Positions 26,117-35,401 of a stretch of DNA of 64,000 nt are shown here, in pieces. The stretch is taken from the NCBI GenBank assembly GCA_964497585.1, contig CAZCDS010000018.1, positions 1-64,000 on the forward strand. The letters are read 5' to 3'. A program made the translations under genes and the position numbers. The notes below the pieces were generated by a model that saw only the letters and a program-made list of their open reading frames with translations, was not told the origin of the DNA and ran no database searches. Numbering within the stretch: position 1 is the first letter of the stretch; every line of letters begins with the position of its first letter. The DNA is from CAZCDS01 sp964497585. Its GTDB lineage: Bacteria; Desulfobacterota; Desulfomonilia; Desulfomonilales; Desulfomonilaceae.

Positions 26117-29100
26117 TCAGTGGAGAAATGCAGGAATGTCCCACTCCAGACCCCACAGTCTTACCGAGCCGTCGCCGCCCCCACTGGCTATCATGAACCC
26201 GTTCGGGAAGAATTGCACGGCTCGAACAGGTGCTGAGTGACCCTGAAGAGGAGCCAGGCAACGCTCGTCCGACAGGTCCCAGATCCTCAAGGAACAATCG
26301 TCGGACGCGGAGACCCAGAGATTGGCTTCAGGACCCGGCGCCAGGGACCGGACGGCAGCCGAATGGCCCCTCAGGGTCGCAACGTTGACACCTGAACCGA
26401 CCATATAGACGTTCACCTCCCCGGTTTCCATTCCGGCTATGACTTTGTCATCCTCTGCGGTGGGCACGAGCGAGCAGACGCGCACCCCCAGGTCTCGGAA
26501 AGCCCCTTCACTACGGCCGGTTACTGAGTCCCATCGCTGTATTCTCGTCTTTTCGCGGAGACTGTACAGATACCTGCGATCCGACGAAAAACTCACCGCG
26601 TCTCTCGCGGGGATCGGAGATCCCTGATCTACGGTCTCCAATCGCTCCAAATCCAGTGAAATCACCCTATTCTCAGAAGAAAGTGCCATAACGGTTTTCC
26701 CGTCCCTTCCCAAAGCGACGGGAAGCCTCACGCCGTCCTTCCGCGCGGCAAGACTGCCGTCCGTGTGCCAAATCCTCAGGACCCCGTCCGAGCTCCAGGT
26801 AAGAACCCCTTTCATTCGGGGAAGAAAGAGGACCGCTTCAATCGGACTTCCTGCACTCAGCTTCGTGAGGCAACTCCCTGTGACAACATCCCAGATGGCT
26901 GCCGTTCCGTCAAGGCTTCCGGAAAGCACCTTAAGGTTGTCGGATGATGTGGCCAGGGAAACCACTGCGCTCTCATGTCCTTGGAAAGACCGTATGAACG
27001 TTGAGGATGTGAGTGTCCTTTGTCGGAGGGCCTCGGCAAGCAAGTTCCGGATCAGGATAGTCTCTTTCGACCATGAGAATCCCGGCAGCTCGATCGCTTT
27101 CTTGAAACACGCCACCGCTTCAGGCGTGTCTCCCTGTTGCCAGGCCTTGTGAAAATCGGAAACCGCACTTTTAAAGGAATCGTGCAGCTCGGACAATTCT
27201 TCAAAGGTGGGCGGACGACAGAGGGCCGGTTCGAGAAAACTCCTGGAAAACCAGCCGGTGTCAAGCGCCCACACGCGGAGCGATCCCCTGGCCCCGCCGC
27301 TCAGAAGGCTCTTCCCGTCTCCTGATATCGCACACGCCGCCAACTCTTCACCGTCCAGATCGATAGTACGACAGCACCTTCCGTTGGCGACATCCCAGAT
27401 CTTCAAGGCTCCGTCGGATGATCCCGAGACAACATGCTCGTCGCCGGGAGTGAATCCCGCGCCTACGATGCGACCCCGATGCCCGGTCAGTTGCGATAGG
27501 AGTCTTCCTGATGAGGCATCCCACAGGCGCACGTACTCATCAGCTCCTCCGGTGACCACGGCGTCTCCCTTGTGGGATACCGCCAAGCAGGAGATCGGTC
27601 CCTGGTGAGCTGCTAGCGAAAAGACCGGAGAGTCAAGTCCGATCCGGAATAATGACAACCCGCCTTCCTCGTCTCCCACAACGACTCCGCTTCCGTCTGG
27701 CAGAAAGGCTATCGACCGGATGCTCTTCAAGAACGCACTGCTTTGCCACATCACGTTTGCGGTGGCGAGCTCGACAACTTGGAGGAGACCGCCTTCTCCT
27801 GCGATGGCAAGAAACTGCGAGTCACCTGAGAAAGAAAGCGCGTATGCGGCAGTGCCCTGGATTTTTTTGACGGGGCGTCCCTGCCTCAGGTCCCATACGT
27901 CTGTCGTTTTGAAAGTGGAGCCGTAGGCGGTAGCCGCGACATGCCCGTCGGTCGAGAAGGCCCCTGCCACCGGAACGAACGTAAAGGTCCTGATGTTCTT
28001 CAGGCATCGCCGCGAGCCAACATCCCAAATTCTTATAGAGCGATCTTCTCCTGCAGAATAGATCATCCGGCAATCGGGCGAGTAAGCCAAGGCCCTCACC
28101 GCGTTCAGATGGCCTGCCAGTGTGGCGTTCTCACGGATCGAACTCAATCCCAGTGTTTGTACGAAAATTTCCGGGTCTCCATCGTAAGCTTTCCACCGCT
28201 CCTTGAAGTGCGAACCTTCCTCACACGCTCGTTTCAGGAGACGCACGCCGGTCTCTGGGTCCCCCCGTTGAAGCGAGATCAGCCCCATGAGATGCGCGTA
28301 CTCGGCGGTTTCCCTCACCTCGATTTTGAGGGATTCCATCCGGCCGATGGCTTCGGCGTCGGACAGTTCACCTCTTGTCCATCGAATAGCGTGGAGATTA
28401 TAAACGGCTTCCAGGTGCTCAGTGTTGGCTGAGTGGGCATCCTCCAGGAGCTTCCTGGCCTCGTGTTCCCTGCCGAGGTCGAGGAGGGAGACCGCCTGAT
28501 TGTTCAGAGAATCGGCCTTGAGGGCTACGACATTAGGGCGAGGCCGGGGTTCCCGACCGGGTACAAGTCGCCGGTTGATCGCCTCGAGGGCCTGACAAAC
28601 ATCGACAAAGGACTGGTATCGATTCTCAGGCTTCTTCTCAAGGCATGTCATCATCAGGTCGGCAACGCCCTTGGACAAATCCGGTCGTATGGACAGGGGA
28701 TCGCGAGGAGGCTCTTTCAGATGGCATTTGGCGAGAGCCTTGATCGAGAAGCCATCCGGGAACTTGAAAGGGGCTGTCCCCAGGACAAGCAGGTAAAGCA
28801 TCACGCCGAAGGAATAGATGTCCGAACGGATGTCGTCTCGCTCCTTCCGCCTGAATCGTTCCGGCGCCATGAACCACGGAGAGCCGAGAATCACTCCCTC
28901 GGAGCGTGTGAGATTGGCGTCAAGATAACGGGGAATCACGGTAGTGGCTTCCTCGTCTGTCGCCTCCATGGCAGCATCGTCCACGCGCTTGACCAGACCG
29001 AAGTCCGTGATCTTGAGCTGTCCATCCCCGGTAAGAAGACAGTTGGCCGGCTTGATGTCCCGGTGGATCATGCCCTGTTCTTCTGCATGAATCATCCCGT

Positions 29101-29791
29101 GGCAGAATTGCAGCATGAGATCGGTGATCGTTCCAAGGTCTGGCAAACGCTGCTGTTCGAAAAGGTCATCGAGACTCCCGCCATCGACGAATTCTATGAA
29201 GAGTCTGGGAAGCCCCTTGATGACCCTCGCGTAATAACAGGTGGCGATGTTGGGGTGAAGCCCTATGTCGACCCAGAGTTCAGCCTCTCGGAGAAACCGT
29301 AATAGGCTGGCTTCATTCTTCACGGCCTGTGCCAGCGGCGTCTTGATGGCCAGCATCATGTTCCATAGCCGGTGATGTACAAAGTAGACTCGGCCCATCC
29401 CTCCTGCAGCGGATCCGAGGACCTCGTAGAGTCCTTCGATCACATCCCCCTTTTCCCAGTCCGTATCCTGCTGGTCGGTTGAGACGTCTCGATCCTTGGC
29501 TCCTGATTCGTTTTCCTGGGGTTGTGACTCAATTTTTTCGGGCGCGCCGCGCTGCTCGAAGGGAACTCTCTTGACTTTGAATCCACTCTTTTGCAGCACC
29601 GTGACAAGTTTCCTCAACTCTTTGGTCACGGGAATACCGTTGAGTAGTATCGATCCCGTCTCCAGGGTTTGTTGCACCTGCTCGGGTGTCCGCCTCACCA
29701 CGCGTGCCAGCACTCTCATCAGCGCGGGTGACGGAGTGGCACCCTTTCCGGAAGATATTCTGATCGAGACACGTGTTGAGTCGTTTCCCAT
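26117..29791 (-). CDS. Ser/Thr protein kinase fused to two sets of WD40 repeats
   Basis: 1,224 residues. Residues 1-80 form a small unnamed domain (SPALMRVLARVVRRTPEQVQ, then LVTVLQKSGFKVKRV). A Hanks-type kinase spans about 118-405: glycine loop GSAAGGMGRV (126-135), Lys150, HRDIKPAN (243-250), DFG (263-265) and MAPE (308-311), with all catalytic residues present. A tetratricopeptide-like helical linker follows, then WD40 repeats (about 560-880), a second short helical linker and a second WD40 set (about 945-1,224), enough for two propellers. No transmembrane segment is seen, so a cytoplasmic signalling hub is likely. The 3' neighbour is the zinc-ribbon gene, the 5' neighbour the EamA permease. 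Confidence 0.88.
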   Translation of the reverse strand: MGNDSTRVSIRISSGKGATPSPALMRVLARVVRRTPEQVQQTLETGSILLNGIPVTKELRKLVTVLQKSGFKVKRVPFEQRGAPEKIESQPQENESGAKDRDVSTDQQDTDWEKGDVIEGLYEVLGSAAGGMGRVYFVHHRLWNMMLAIKTPLAQAVKNEASLLRFLREAELWVDIGLHPNIATCYYARVIKGLPRLFIEFVDGGSLDDLFEQQRLPDLGTITDLMLQFCHGMIHAEEQGMIHRDIKPANCLLTGDGQLKITDFGLVKRVDDAAMEATDEEATTVIPRYLDANLTRSEGVILGSPWFMAPERFRRKERDDIRSDIYSFGVMLYLLVLGTAPFKFPDGFSIKALAKCHLKEPPRDPLSIRPDLSKGVADLMMTCLEKKPENRYQSFVDVCQALEAINRRLVPGREPRPRPNVVALKADSLNNQAVSLLDLGREHEARKLLEDAHSANTEHLEAVYNLHAIRWTRGELSDAEAIGRMESLKIEVRETAEYAHLMGLISLQRGDPETGVRLLKRACEEGSHFKERWKAYDGDPEIFVQTLGLSSIRENATLAGHLNAVRALAYSPDCRMIYSAGEDRSIRIWDVGSRRCLKNIRTFTFVPVAGAFSTDGHVAATAYGSTFKTTDVWDLRQGRPVKKIQGTAAYALSFSGDSQFLAIAGEGGLLQVVELATANVMWQSSAFLKSIRSIAFLPDGSGVVVGDEEGGLSLFRIGLDSPVFSLAAHQGPISCLAVSHKGDAVVTGGADEYVRLWDASSGRLLSQLTGHRGRIVGAGFTPGDEHVVSGSSDGALKIWDVANGRCCRTIDLDGEELAACAISGDGKSLLSGGARGSLRVWALDTGWFSRSFLEPALCRPPTFEELSELHDSFKSAVSDFHKAWQQGDTPEAVACFKKAIELPGFSWSKETILIRNLLAEALRQRTLTSSTFIRSFQGHESAVVSLATSSDNLKVLSGSLDGTAAIWDVVTGSCLTKLSAGSPIEAVLFLPRMKGVLTWSSDGVLRIWHTDGSLAARKDGVRLPVALGRDGKTVMALSSENRVISLDLERLETVDQGSPIPARDAVSFSSDRRYLYSLREKTRIQRWDSVTGRSEGAFRDLGVRVCSLVPTAEDDKVIAGMETGEVNVYMVGSGVNVATLRGHSAAVRSLAPGPEANLWVSASDDCSLRIWDLSDERCLAPLQGHSAPVRAVQFFPNGFMIASGGGDGSVRLWGLEWDIPAFLH

Positions 29792-29985
29792 GGGTCAGCC
29801 GTATAGCACCAAGAATTCGGCGCTCAAGCCTGAACGGATCGGTCAAGTGCTGGGCGGCGAGCATCCTTCTGAGACAGGACGACGCCTTCCGGAGAAATCT
29901 TCCGAGACTGAGACGGAACAGGATCATTATGCGATAGATGCCTCCGAATGACAATCCTGTCAGTCTCTCACCGGTTCGTTCAATA

Positions 29986-30864
29986 TCAATCCGCCCAGTG
30001 ATAGAGGAAAAACACCCCACTAACCATGATCGAGGCCCCGACAAGCCGGTACCGGATATCCTCCTCTTTGAAAAAGAGCCACCCGAGTATCACGCCGAAG
30101 ACAAGGCTCAGCCGCTTCACCGATATCATGTACGCGACCGGGGCCAGGCCCAGTGACACGAAGTGCGTGACTTCAGCCCCGGCCATGATCATCCCCGCCG
30201 TGAAAAACAATCCGATCGATTTGCCTGTGAAGAGATATTCAGCCCAGCCCCGGCGAACTCGAACAACATTGGTCACGACGAAGACAACGATGATTGACCA
30301 CAGGACAAGGAAGCCGTACGGGATCGCACCGTAGATCAGTATTCCCTTCTTGCCGATGGAAGTTGTCAGCGACCAGACAAGAGCCACCATCAGCATCCTA
30401 CGCGATCCGTGATTGGTCCACAGGGCGCGCAGGGGTTTGAGGAGGTGTTGATGAGCTAGGTTGGCATTGAGGAGGTACGCTCCCACGGTGACCAGCGAAA
30501 TGCCCAATGCCCCGGGCAGCGTGATCCGCTCCCCAACAATGACGGCCGACGTGACTACGGCAAAGACCGGAGTGAATGCGAGAAGCGGAAGGGTTAGTGA
30601 CAAGGGGGCCATGCGGATCGCGGAAAGAAACCAGTAATAGCCCAGAATCTCGAAGGGAAGCTCGGCCGCAAGAACGTAGAGGACTTCTGTGGGAACAGGA
30701 CCGGGCTTCAAGGCAATGAAGACTGGCGCCACAATAAGCCCCGAGATTCCCAGGACAACGCCCCCCGTGATCCACTCGTCATTTACTTCCATGATCCGTT
30801 TGGAGAGTGCGTCACTGCAGGCAGTGAGTACGGCACAACTGAGCGCAACAAAAAACCAGGTCAT
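29986..30864 (-). CDS. EamA/DMT-family permease
   Basis: 292 residues with about ten hydrophobic helices in two similar halves (ALSCAVLTACSDALSKRIM opens the first; ALVWSLTTSIGKKGIL the second), the pattern of drug/metabolite exporters. A conserved-looking VAYMISVKRLSLVFGVILGW and FFKEEDIRYRLVGASIMVSG end the protein. Substrate cannot be told. ATG at 30,864 directly abuts the TGA of the Mut7-C gene, so the two are cotranscribed. Confidence 0.85.
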   Translation of the reverse strand: MTWFFVALSCAVLTACSDALSKRIMEVNDEWITGGVVLGISGLIVAPVFIALKPGPVPTEVLYVLAAELPFEILGYYWFLSAIRMAPLSLTLPLLAFTPVFAVVTSAVIVGERITLPGALGISLVTVGAYLLNANLAHQHLLKPLRALWTNHGSRRMLMVALVWSLTTSIGKKGILIYGAIPYGFLVLWSIIVVFVVTNVVRVRRGWAEYLFTGKSIGLFFTAGMIMAGAEVTHFVSLGLAPVAYMISVKRLSLVFGVILGWLFFKEEDIRYRLVGASIMVSGVFFLYHWAD

Positions 30865-31356
30865 TCAAAGGTCCTCAGACTCCACGACATCAGTTCGCCA
30901 GCGCAGATTTCTTATGCGTTCCAGAGTCTTGCCGATCCGCTTCCCGTGAGATCCTTCCCAAAACACGCGCCCGCAGGAGGGGCACTCCGTAAAATCGGAG
31001 AAAATATCGAAAACACGTTCGGGAACCTTACCGCAAACCTGCTCTTTGGAAACCTCCCGGACGGGCACGTTGCAGATCAGGCACCGCGTAAGGAGCATAT
31101 CCCGATCGGGGCGTAACCCCGTCAATTCCAATAACTGCTCCAACTGCTCTGCTGTGCCAACTTTGGTGATTCGCACGATGTCGAGGGACACGGGCATCCT
31201 CTTCATGGTTACGAACAATCTTCCGGAGGAGGGAGTCGTACGGGGAAAGGTAGCGTCAAAACCCAGGATTCTCAGCCACTTGGCCAACGATCCTAGCATC
31301 CCGTCAAGGTCAAAAAGTATCGAGGTTCTCTCCCTATCGCTGGTACGAAATTTCAT
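30865..31356 (-). CDS. Mut7-C RNase-domain protein with zinc ribbon
   Basis: 163 residues. It begins with FDLDGMLGSLAKWLRILGFDA, the Mut7-C (PIN-like, DUF82) signature, in which the Asp residues would bind metal, and has LLTRCLICN with FTECPSCGRVFWEGSHGKRI forming a two-CxxC zinc site. The family is predicted to be RNases; targets are unknown. ATG at 31,356 has only a weak ribosome site. The stop codon abuts the EamA start. Confidence 0.85.
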   Translation of the reverse strand: MKFRTSDRERTSILFDLDGMLGSLAKWLRILGFDATFPRTTPSSGRLFVTMKRMPVSLDIVRITKVGTAEQLEQLLELTGLRPDRDMLLTRCLICNVPVREVSKEQVCGKVPERVFDIFSDFTECPSCGRVFWEGSHGKRIGKTLERIRNLRWRTDVVESEDL

Positions 31357-31394
31357 CAGCAGTTCACTTGTCCGCAGAGAGTTCTACCAATGCG

Positions 31395-31605
31395 CTTTCC
31401 AACTGGTGACAGCATTTCGCAAAAAACCGGTAAGTCGGTTGCCTATGCAAGAGCACCGACCAAGCCTCGGCGTGGTCAGTGGCACCTCTCCGGTTCCATA
31501 ATGCACAAACGTGGGGCGCCACGGATCTGTCCGCGTGCCGCGGGACAGATCGGTGGCTTCTTGCTCCAATCCCGTGTCACTTATTTGATTGCTTATTGGT
31601 ATCAT
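31395..31605 (-). repeat. Structured dispersed repeat, copy A
   Basis: On the minus strand this stretch matches 57,568-57,775 over about 200 bp, from a TGATACCAAT start to past a TTTTTTG run. It carries three inverted repeats: GGATCTGTCC with GGACAGATC (31,523-31,551); GTGGCGCC with GGTGCCAC, one wobble pair; and TGACCA with TTGGTC. Loops differ between copies while stems are kept. It fills the gap between Mut7-C and comEC. It may be a MITE/REP-like element or a structured RNA. Confidence 0.7.
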
Positions 31606-31716
31606 TTTTTTTCGGCATGTGCAGCAATGCCGCACATCCGGGGGTCCCGCCGCACGCCCGACCGGTTTGGTCGGCAATGCCTCCTTAAATCGCGCCGAAA
31701 AGCTGTAAAGGTATTT

Positions 31717-34248
31717 CTAAAGCGATGGGCGAGTCTCGCTACGCCTGAGTAAGAGTCTGAATTCCCGGTTGCGACCTGTCCAAACGCGGATCACCTTTCC
31801 GTCGGTTGTGATGGTCACGGCACCGTCTCGTCCTGTCCAGAATATTTCCGCTCCGACGGACGCGAGCCGTTCCAAGACAGCGGGATGAGGACAATTGACA
31901 AGTGGGGACTGCGAACACGAAATCACTGCAATCCGAGGGCGCACTGCCTCGAGAAAAGGCAGGGTCGATGAGGACTTGCACCCGTGATGGCTGACCTTCA
32001 GGACGGTGGCCCTGAGCGGGACACCCGCGCGAAGCAGCTCTGCTTCGCCTTCAGGCTCCAGATCACCGGTGAAAAGGAAAGAGACGTCTCCGTACTCCAG
32101 ACGGCAAACCAACGCGGCGTTGTTCACGTCCCGGGAGTAGCGGCTCCTGCTGACAGGCCTCGCAGGGGGATTGGCAAAGCGCAACGTGGCCTTACCCAGC
32201 TGCACCACCGGTGTTCTCCGGTCGGCCTGGGACACCATGATCTTGCGGGAAGCTGCTCGAGTGAGGATCCGATTCATAAAGGGGGGCCTCCACCCGGTCT
32301 CGTTCCACCAGATCCGGGTCGGTCGAATCGTCTTTATCAGCGACAACAAACCTCCCATGTGATCCATCTGCGGGTGGCTAATCAGCGCAGCTTCCAACGA
32401 CATTACACCGGCAGATGAGAGAAAGGGAATGAGTATGCTCTCACCCGCGTCGAAATAGTGGGTACGAGGGCCCGCGTCAATGAGCAGTCCCCTTGAGTTC
32501 GGCACTCTGACGAATGCCGCGTCGGCCTTTCCGACATTGAGGAAGACCACCTTGAGATCGCCTGTCCGGGACCGGATCCACGACGAGACGAAAAAGAAGC
32601 TTACCGTGATGAGCGATATTCCGACGAAGGCAGCCGATCGTCTCAGCGTCGGTCTTCGCAACAGGAGCAGAACCGTTGCGGCCATCGCCGTCAACAAGAC
32701 CAGTCCGGCAATCCCCGAATCCGACATTCGCAGCGTGCTGCCGGGCAGGGAAGCAAAGAATTCGGCTACGCTGATTGTCCAGCTCAACAGCCACGCGGCT
32801 GGGATCAGTATCCACCCACCCAATTGAGGCCAAAAGGTTCCGATCGCCGACGCGAGGAGCGCAAGAGGGAGTGCCGCCATCAACATCGGAACCGCCAGCA
32901 GGTTCGCCGGCACGCCGTAATTGGGAAGGGCGTGAAACGTGGCCGCGAGGATAGGAGAGACCGCGGCGGTAGCGGCAAGGGTTGTCCAGACAAGTCCGCG
33001 CATGAATCTCCGGACCCGGGCAATCGGTCGCTGCACATTCGCGATCGGGGTCCGCTCGGGAGCCGCCCTTCCACCCGCGGCAGGCGTCGAAGGACCGGAA
33101 GAAAAGCGATTGGCAAGATGGGGAACAGCAAGGAGAATGCCGAAGACCGCAACGAAGGACAACTGAAACCCAGGCGTGTACAGGGAAAGAGGACTGACGA
33201 ACAAGATGAGCAGGCCTGCCAGTGCGAGTGAGTTCACGGAGTGCCACCTCCGCTCGAGGAGAATGGCCGACGCGAACACGAGCCCCATTATGGTGGCTCG
33301 TTCGGCAGGTATCCGAGCCCCGACGAGCACGTAATACATGAAAACGGAGGGTATCGATACCGCCACGGCTAGTTTTATATACGGAACCCGCAGGAGAACC
33401 GACGGTGCCAATCTCGCCGCCAGTGACACGAGTACGAATGCAAAGATCACGACGAATCCCACGTGCAATCCGGACGCGGAAAGCACGTGAGCAAGCCCGG
33501 AAGCCGTGAAGGCCCTTCTGAGACCGGGATGGATCTCTCCGCGGTCACCTACCACGATACCCTTCAGTACGGCTCTGACCTCGCCCGAGGAATGCCTCTC
33601 GATGAACCGGGTCACCGCTCTCCTGACGTCACTTGCAATTACTCGCGGATCATGGGGAGACCCCCGGCGCACGAGCAGTATCGAATCGTTGCCCCGCACA
33701 GAAGCCAGCCAGAAGATGCCGTTACTCCTGCAATAGAGTTCCCAATCGTATTCCTCGGGGTTGCCCCGGTTACGCGGTCTTCTGATTCTCGTGAGGAAGG
33801 CTATTCTGTCCCGCGCGCCGAGCGAAATCCGGTTGTCACGTACTGTCAATCGGCCGTATCCGGGAAGGGGCGTTCCGCTGTCTGCGTTCACTCCGGATGT
33901 GAGAAGAAGGACCCGGAAATCCGGCCCGGAAGACAGAATCTTTGACACGGTGGCGTGAACAGTGTGTCTTTCGCAACGCGGCTCGAAGCGATTTCCCTTG
34001 TCACGCGCCATAAGGGCCCCAGTGAGACCGGAGAGAAAGACCAGGAACGCCACCGCTGCCCAAAGGAGCCTGTTTTTCTCGGCACGCAGTACGAGAGGCA
34101 AGAGGGCCAGAGCTACGGCCAACGCGGCCAAGGACCACGGGAGGAACCCCGAATCCACTGCGCGTCCTAACACGATTCCGGCGCAACAGATTAGAAACGC
34201 CGTCACCGTCGGATATTTGTGAAAAGCCAAACCGCTGCAGCCGATCAT
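31717..34248 (-). CDS. comEC: ComEC/Rec2-type DNA uptake channel
   Basis: About 843 residues. An N-terminal part with several helices and an OB-like DUF4131 region is followed by the competence domain (GIVVGDRGEIHPGLRRAFTASGLAHVLSASGLHVG), many transmembrane helices, and a C-terminal metallo-beta-lactamase domain (VFLNVGKADAAFVRVP, ALISHPQMDHMGG, HHGCKSSSTLPFLEAVRPR). The metal motif reads HPQMDH rather than HxHxDH; Gln replaces the second ligand, which occurs in parts of this family. It forms the inner-membrane pore for single-stranded DNA. I prefer ATG 34,248 (MIGCSGLAF, GAGGAA upstream) to the 34,284 start, which has no ribosome site. Confidence 0.88.
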   Translation of the reverse strand: MIGCSGLAFHKYPTVTAFLICCAGIVLGRAVDSGFLPWSLAALAVALALLPLVLRAEKNRLLWAAVAFLVFLSGLTGALMARDKGNRFEPRCERHTVHATVSKILSSGPDFRVLLLTSGVNADSGTPLPGYGRLTVRDNRISLGARDRIAFLTRIRRPRNRGNPEEYDWELYCRSNGIFWLASVRGNDSILLVRRGSPHDPRVIASDVRRAVTRFIERHSSGEVRAVLKGIVVGDRGEIHPGLRRAFTASGLAHVLSASGLHVGFVVIFAFVLVSLAARLAPSVLLRVPYIKLAVAVSIPSVFMYYVLVGARIPAERATIMGLVFASAILLERRWHSVNSLALAGLLILFVSPLSLYTPGFQLSFVAVFGILLAVPHLANRFSSGPSTPAAGGRAAPERTPIANVQRPIARVRRFMRGLVWTTLAATAAVSPILAATFHALPNYGVPANLLAVPMLMAALPLALLASAIGTFWPQLGGWILIPAAWLLSWTISVAEFFASLPGSTLRMSDSGIAGLVLLTAMAATVLLLLRRPTLRRSAAFVGISLITVSFFFVSSWIRSRTGDLKVVFLNVGKADAAFVRVPNSRGLLIDAGPRTHYFDAGESILIPFLSSAGVMSLEAALISHPQMDHMGGLLSLIKTIRPTRIWWNETGWRPPFMNRILTRAASRKIMVSQADRRTPVVQLGKATLRFANPPARPVSRSRYSRDVNNAALVCRLEYGDVSFLFTGDLEPEGEAELLRAGVPLRATVLKVSHHGCKSSSTLPFLEAVRPRIAVISCSQSPLVNCPHPAVLERLASVGAEIFWTGRDGAVTITTDGKVIRVWTGRNREFRLLLRRSETRPSL

Positions 34249-34441
34249 AGAGTTTCGATTCCTCGAATGAAATTCCTTGAACATCCCGCTCGGGGGTGTT
34301 AATCGAGTTCCCGGTATCCGGCTTGAAAGGGTTGAGTTCCAGGCTCAATCGTGGCAGGATGCCGTGGGATCGCGGTCAATCCCTGCAGAATTGTGGATGA
34401 ATCACCTCCCGTGATCACGCGGCAAGGACTTTGGTACGCTG

Positions 34442-35209
34442 ATGGAATCATATGGACAATACCTTAAGGGCCTCCGAGAAGAAAAGGGCATAGCGCTCGA
34501 ACAACTTGCAGAGACGACGAAAATTGCAATGTCCAATCTGGAGTTTCTCGAGGCCGATCGATTTGACCTGCTTCCACCGCTGGTCTTCGTCAGAGGGTTC
34601 ATTAGATCCTACGTGAACGAACTGGGTCTGGACCCTGAGGAACCGCTCAAACAGTTCGAGGCCTTTAGCAAAGAAGGGGAGCTGGCCGGATACGCGGCGA
34701 ACGAGCATTTGCTCTTTCAGCAGACGACCCCTCGACGCCCACTCATGGGGGGCACGCTCTTCACGACGGTACTCACCGCCGCAGGAGTACTGGCGCTTGG
34801 AATCCTTCTGCTCACAGGGGTGACTCGCCTCTTCTACTGGGACGACGCTACCGGCAGGCCTGTCCGTTCTCTGACCAAAGTAGGGTCGTCGGGTTACGGC
34901 GCGTCGGTGAACCACTCGGCCGCAGGAGAAGTTCCGCAAAAGAGCGTTTTCACGGAGCCTCCTCGCACTCAAGCCGGGAGACGGATCCTTGAGATCAAAG
35001 CAATCGGAAACGCGTGGGTCAGAGTGGAATCGGACATAGGCCCGGCCGAAGAACTCGTGATGTCTCCGGGTGAGATTCAGGTTTTCACGGCAAAGGAGGC
35101 GTTCAACATCCAGACCGGCAACGCCGGGGGCATCCGACTGCGCTTTGACGGTCGTGAACTGCCCGCACTGGGTAAAGCGAACCAGACTCTTTCACTGAGC
35201 CTTCCTTGA
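34442..35209 (+). CDS. RodZ-like protein (HTH_25, TM, DUF4115)
   Basis: 255 residues. An N-terminal Cro/CI-type helix-turn-helix (YLKGLREEKGIALEQLAETT, FLEADRFDLLPPLVFVRGFI) is followed by a transmembrane helix (VLTAAGVLALGILLLTGVT) at about 110-130 and a periplasmic DUF4115 beta domain (LEIKAIGNAWVRVESD, FDGRELPALGKANQ). RodZ links MreB to the cell wall machinery; many lineages carry shorter relatives such as this, so the exact role is not assured. It is divergent from comEC. Confidence 0.82.
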   Translation: MESYGQYLKGLREEKGIALEQLAETTKIAMSNLEFLEADRFDLLPPLVFVRGFIRSYVNELGLDPEEPLKQFEAFSKEGELAGYAANEHLLFQQTTPRRPLMGGTLFTTVLTAAGVLALGILLLTGVTRLFYWDDATGRPVRSLTKVGSSGYGASVNHSAAGEVPQKSVFTEPPRTQAGRRILEIKAIGNAWVRVESDIGPAEELVMSPGEIQVFTAKEAFNIQTGNAGGIRLRFDGRELPALGKANQTLSLSLP

Positions 35210-35401
35210 GCGGCCTTCCAGTGGGACAGACGCCGAGGTTACCGCCGAACCCTCATGAATCGCGTGTACTTGAACCGATCATGAGACTCCCTTTCCGTAA
35301 ATCCATCGGTGCTGTCTCAAGCGAGCGCGGCGAGCCGGCCACACAGCGGAACGGCAATGAGGGCCGAACCCAGCACCACTGAATTGCTGCCTATCCGAAA
35401 A

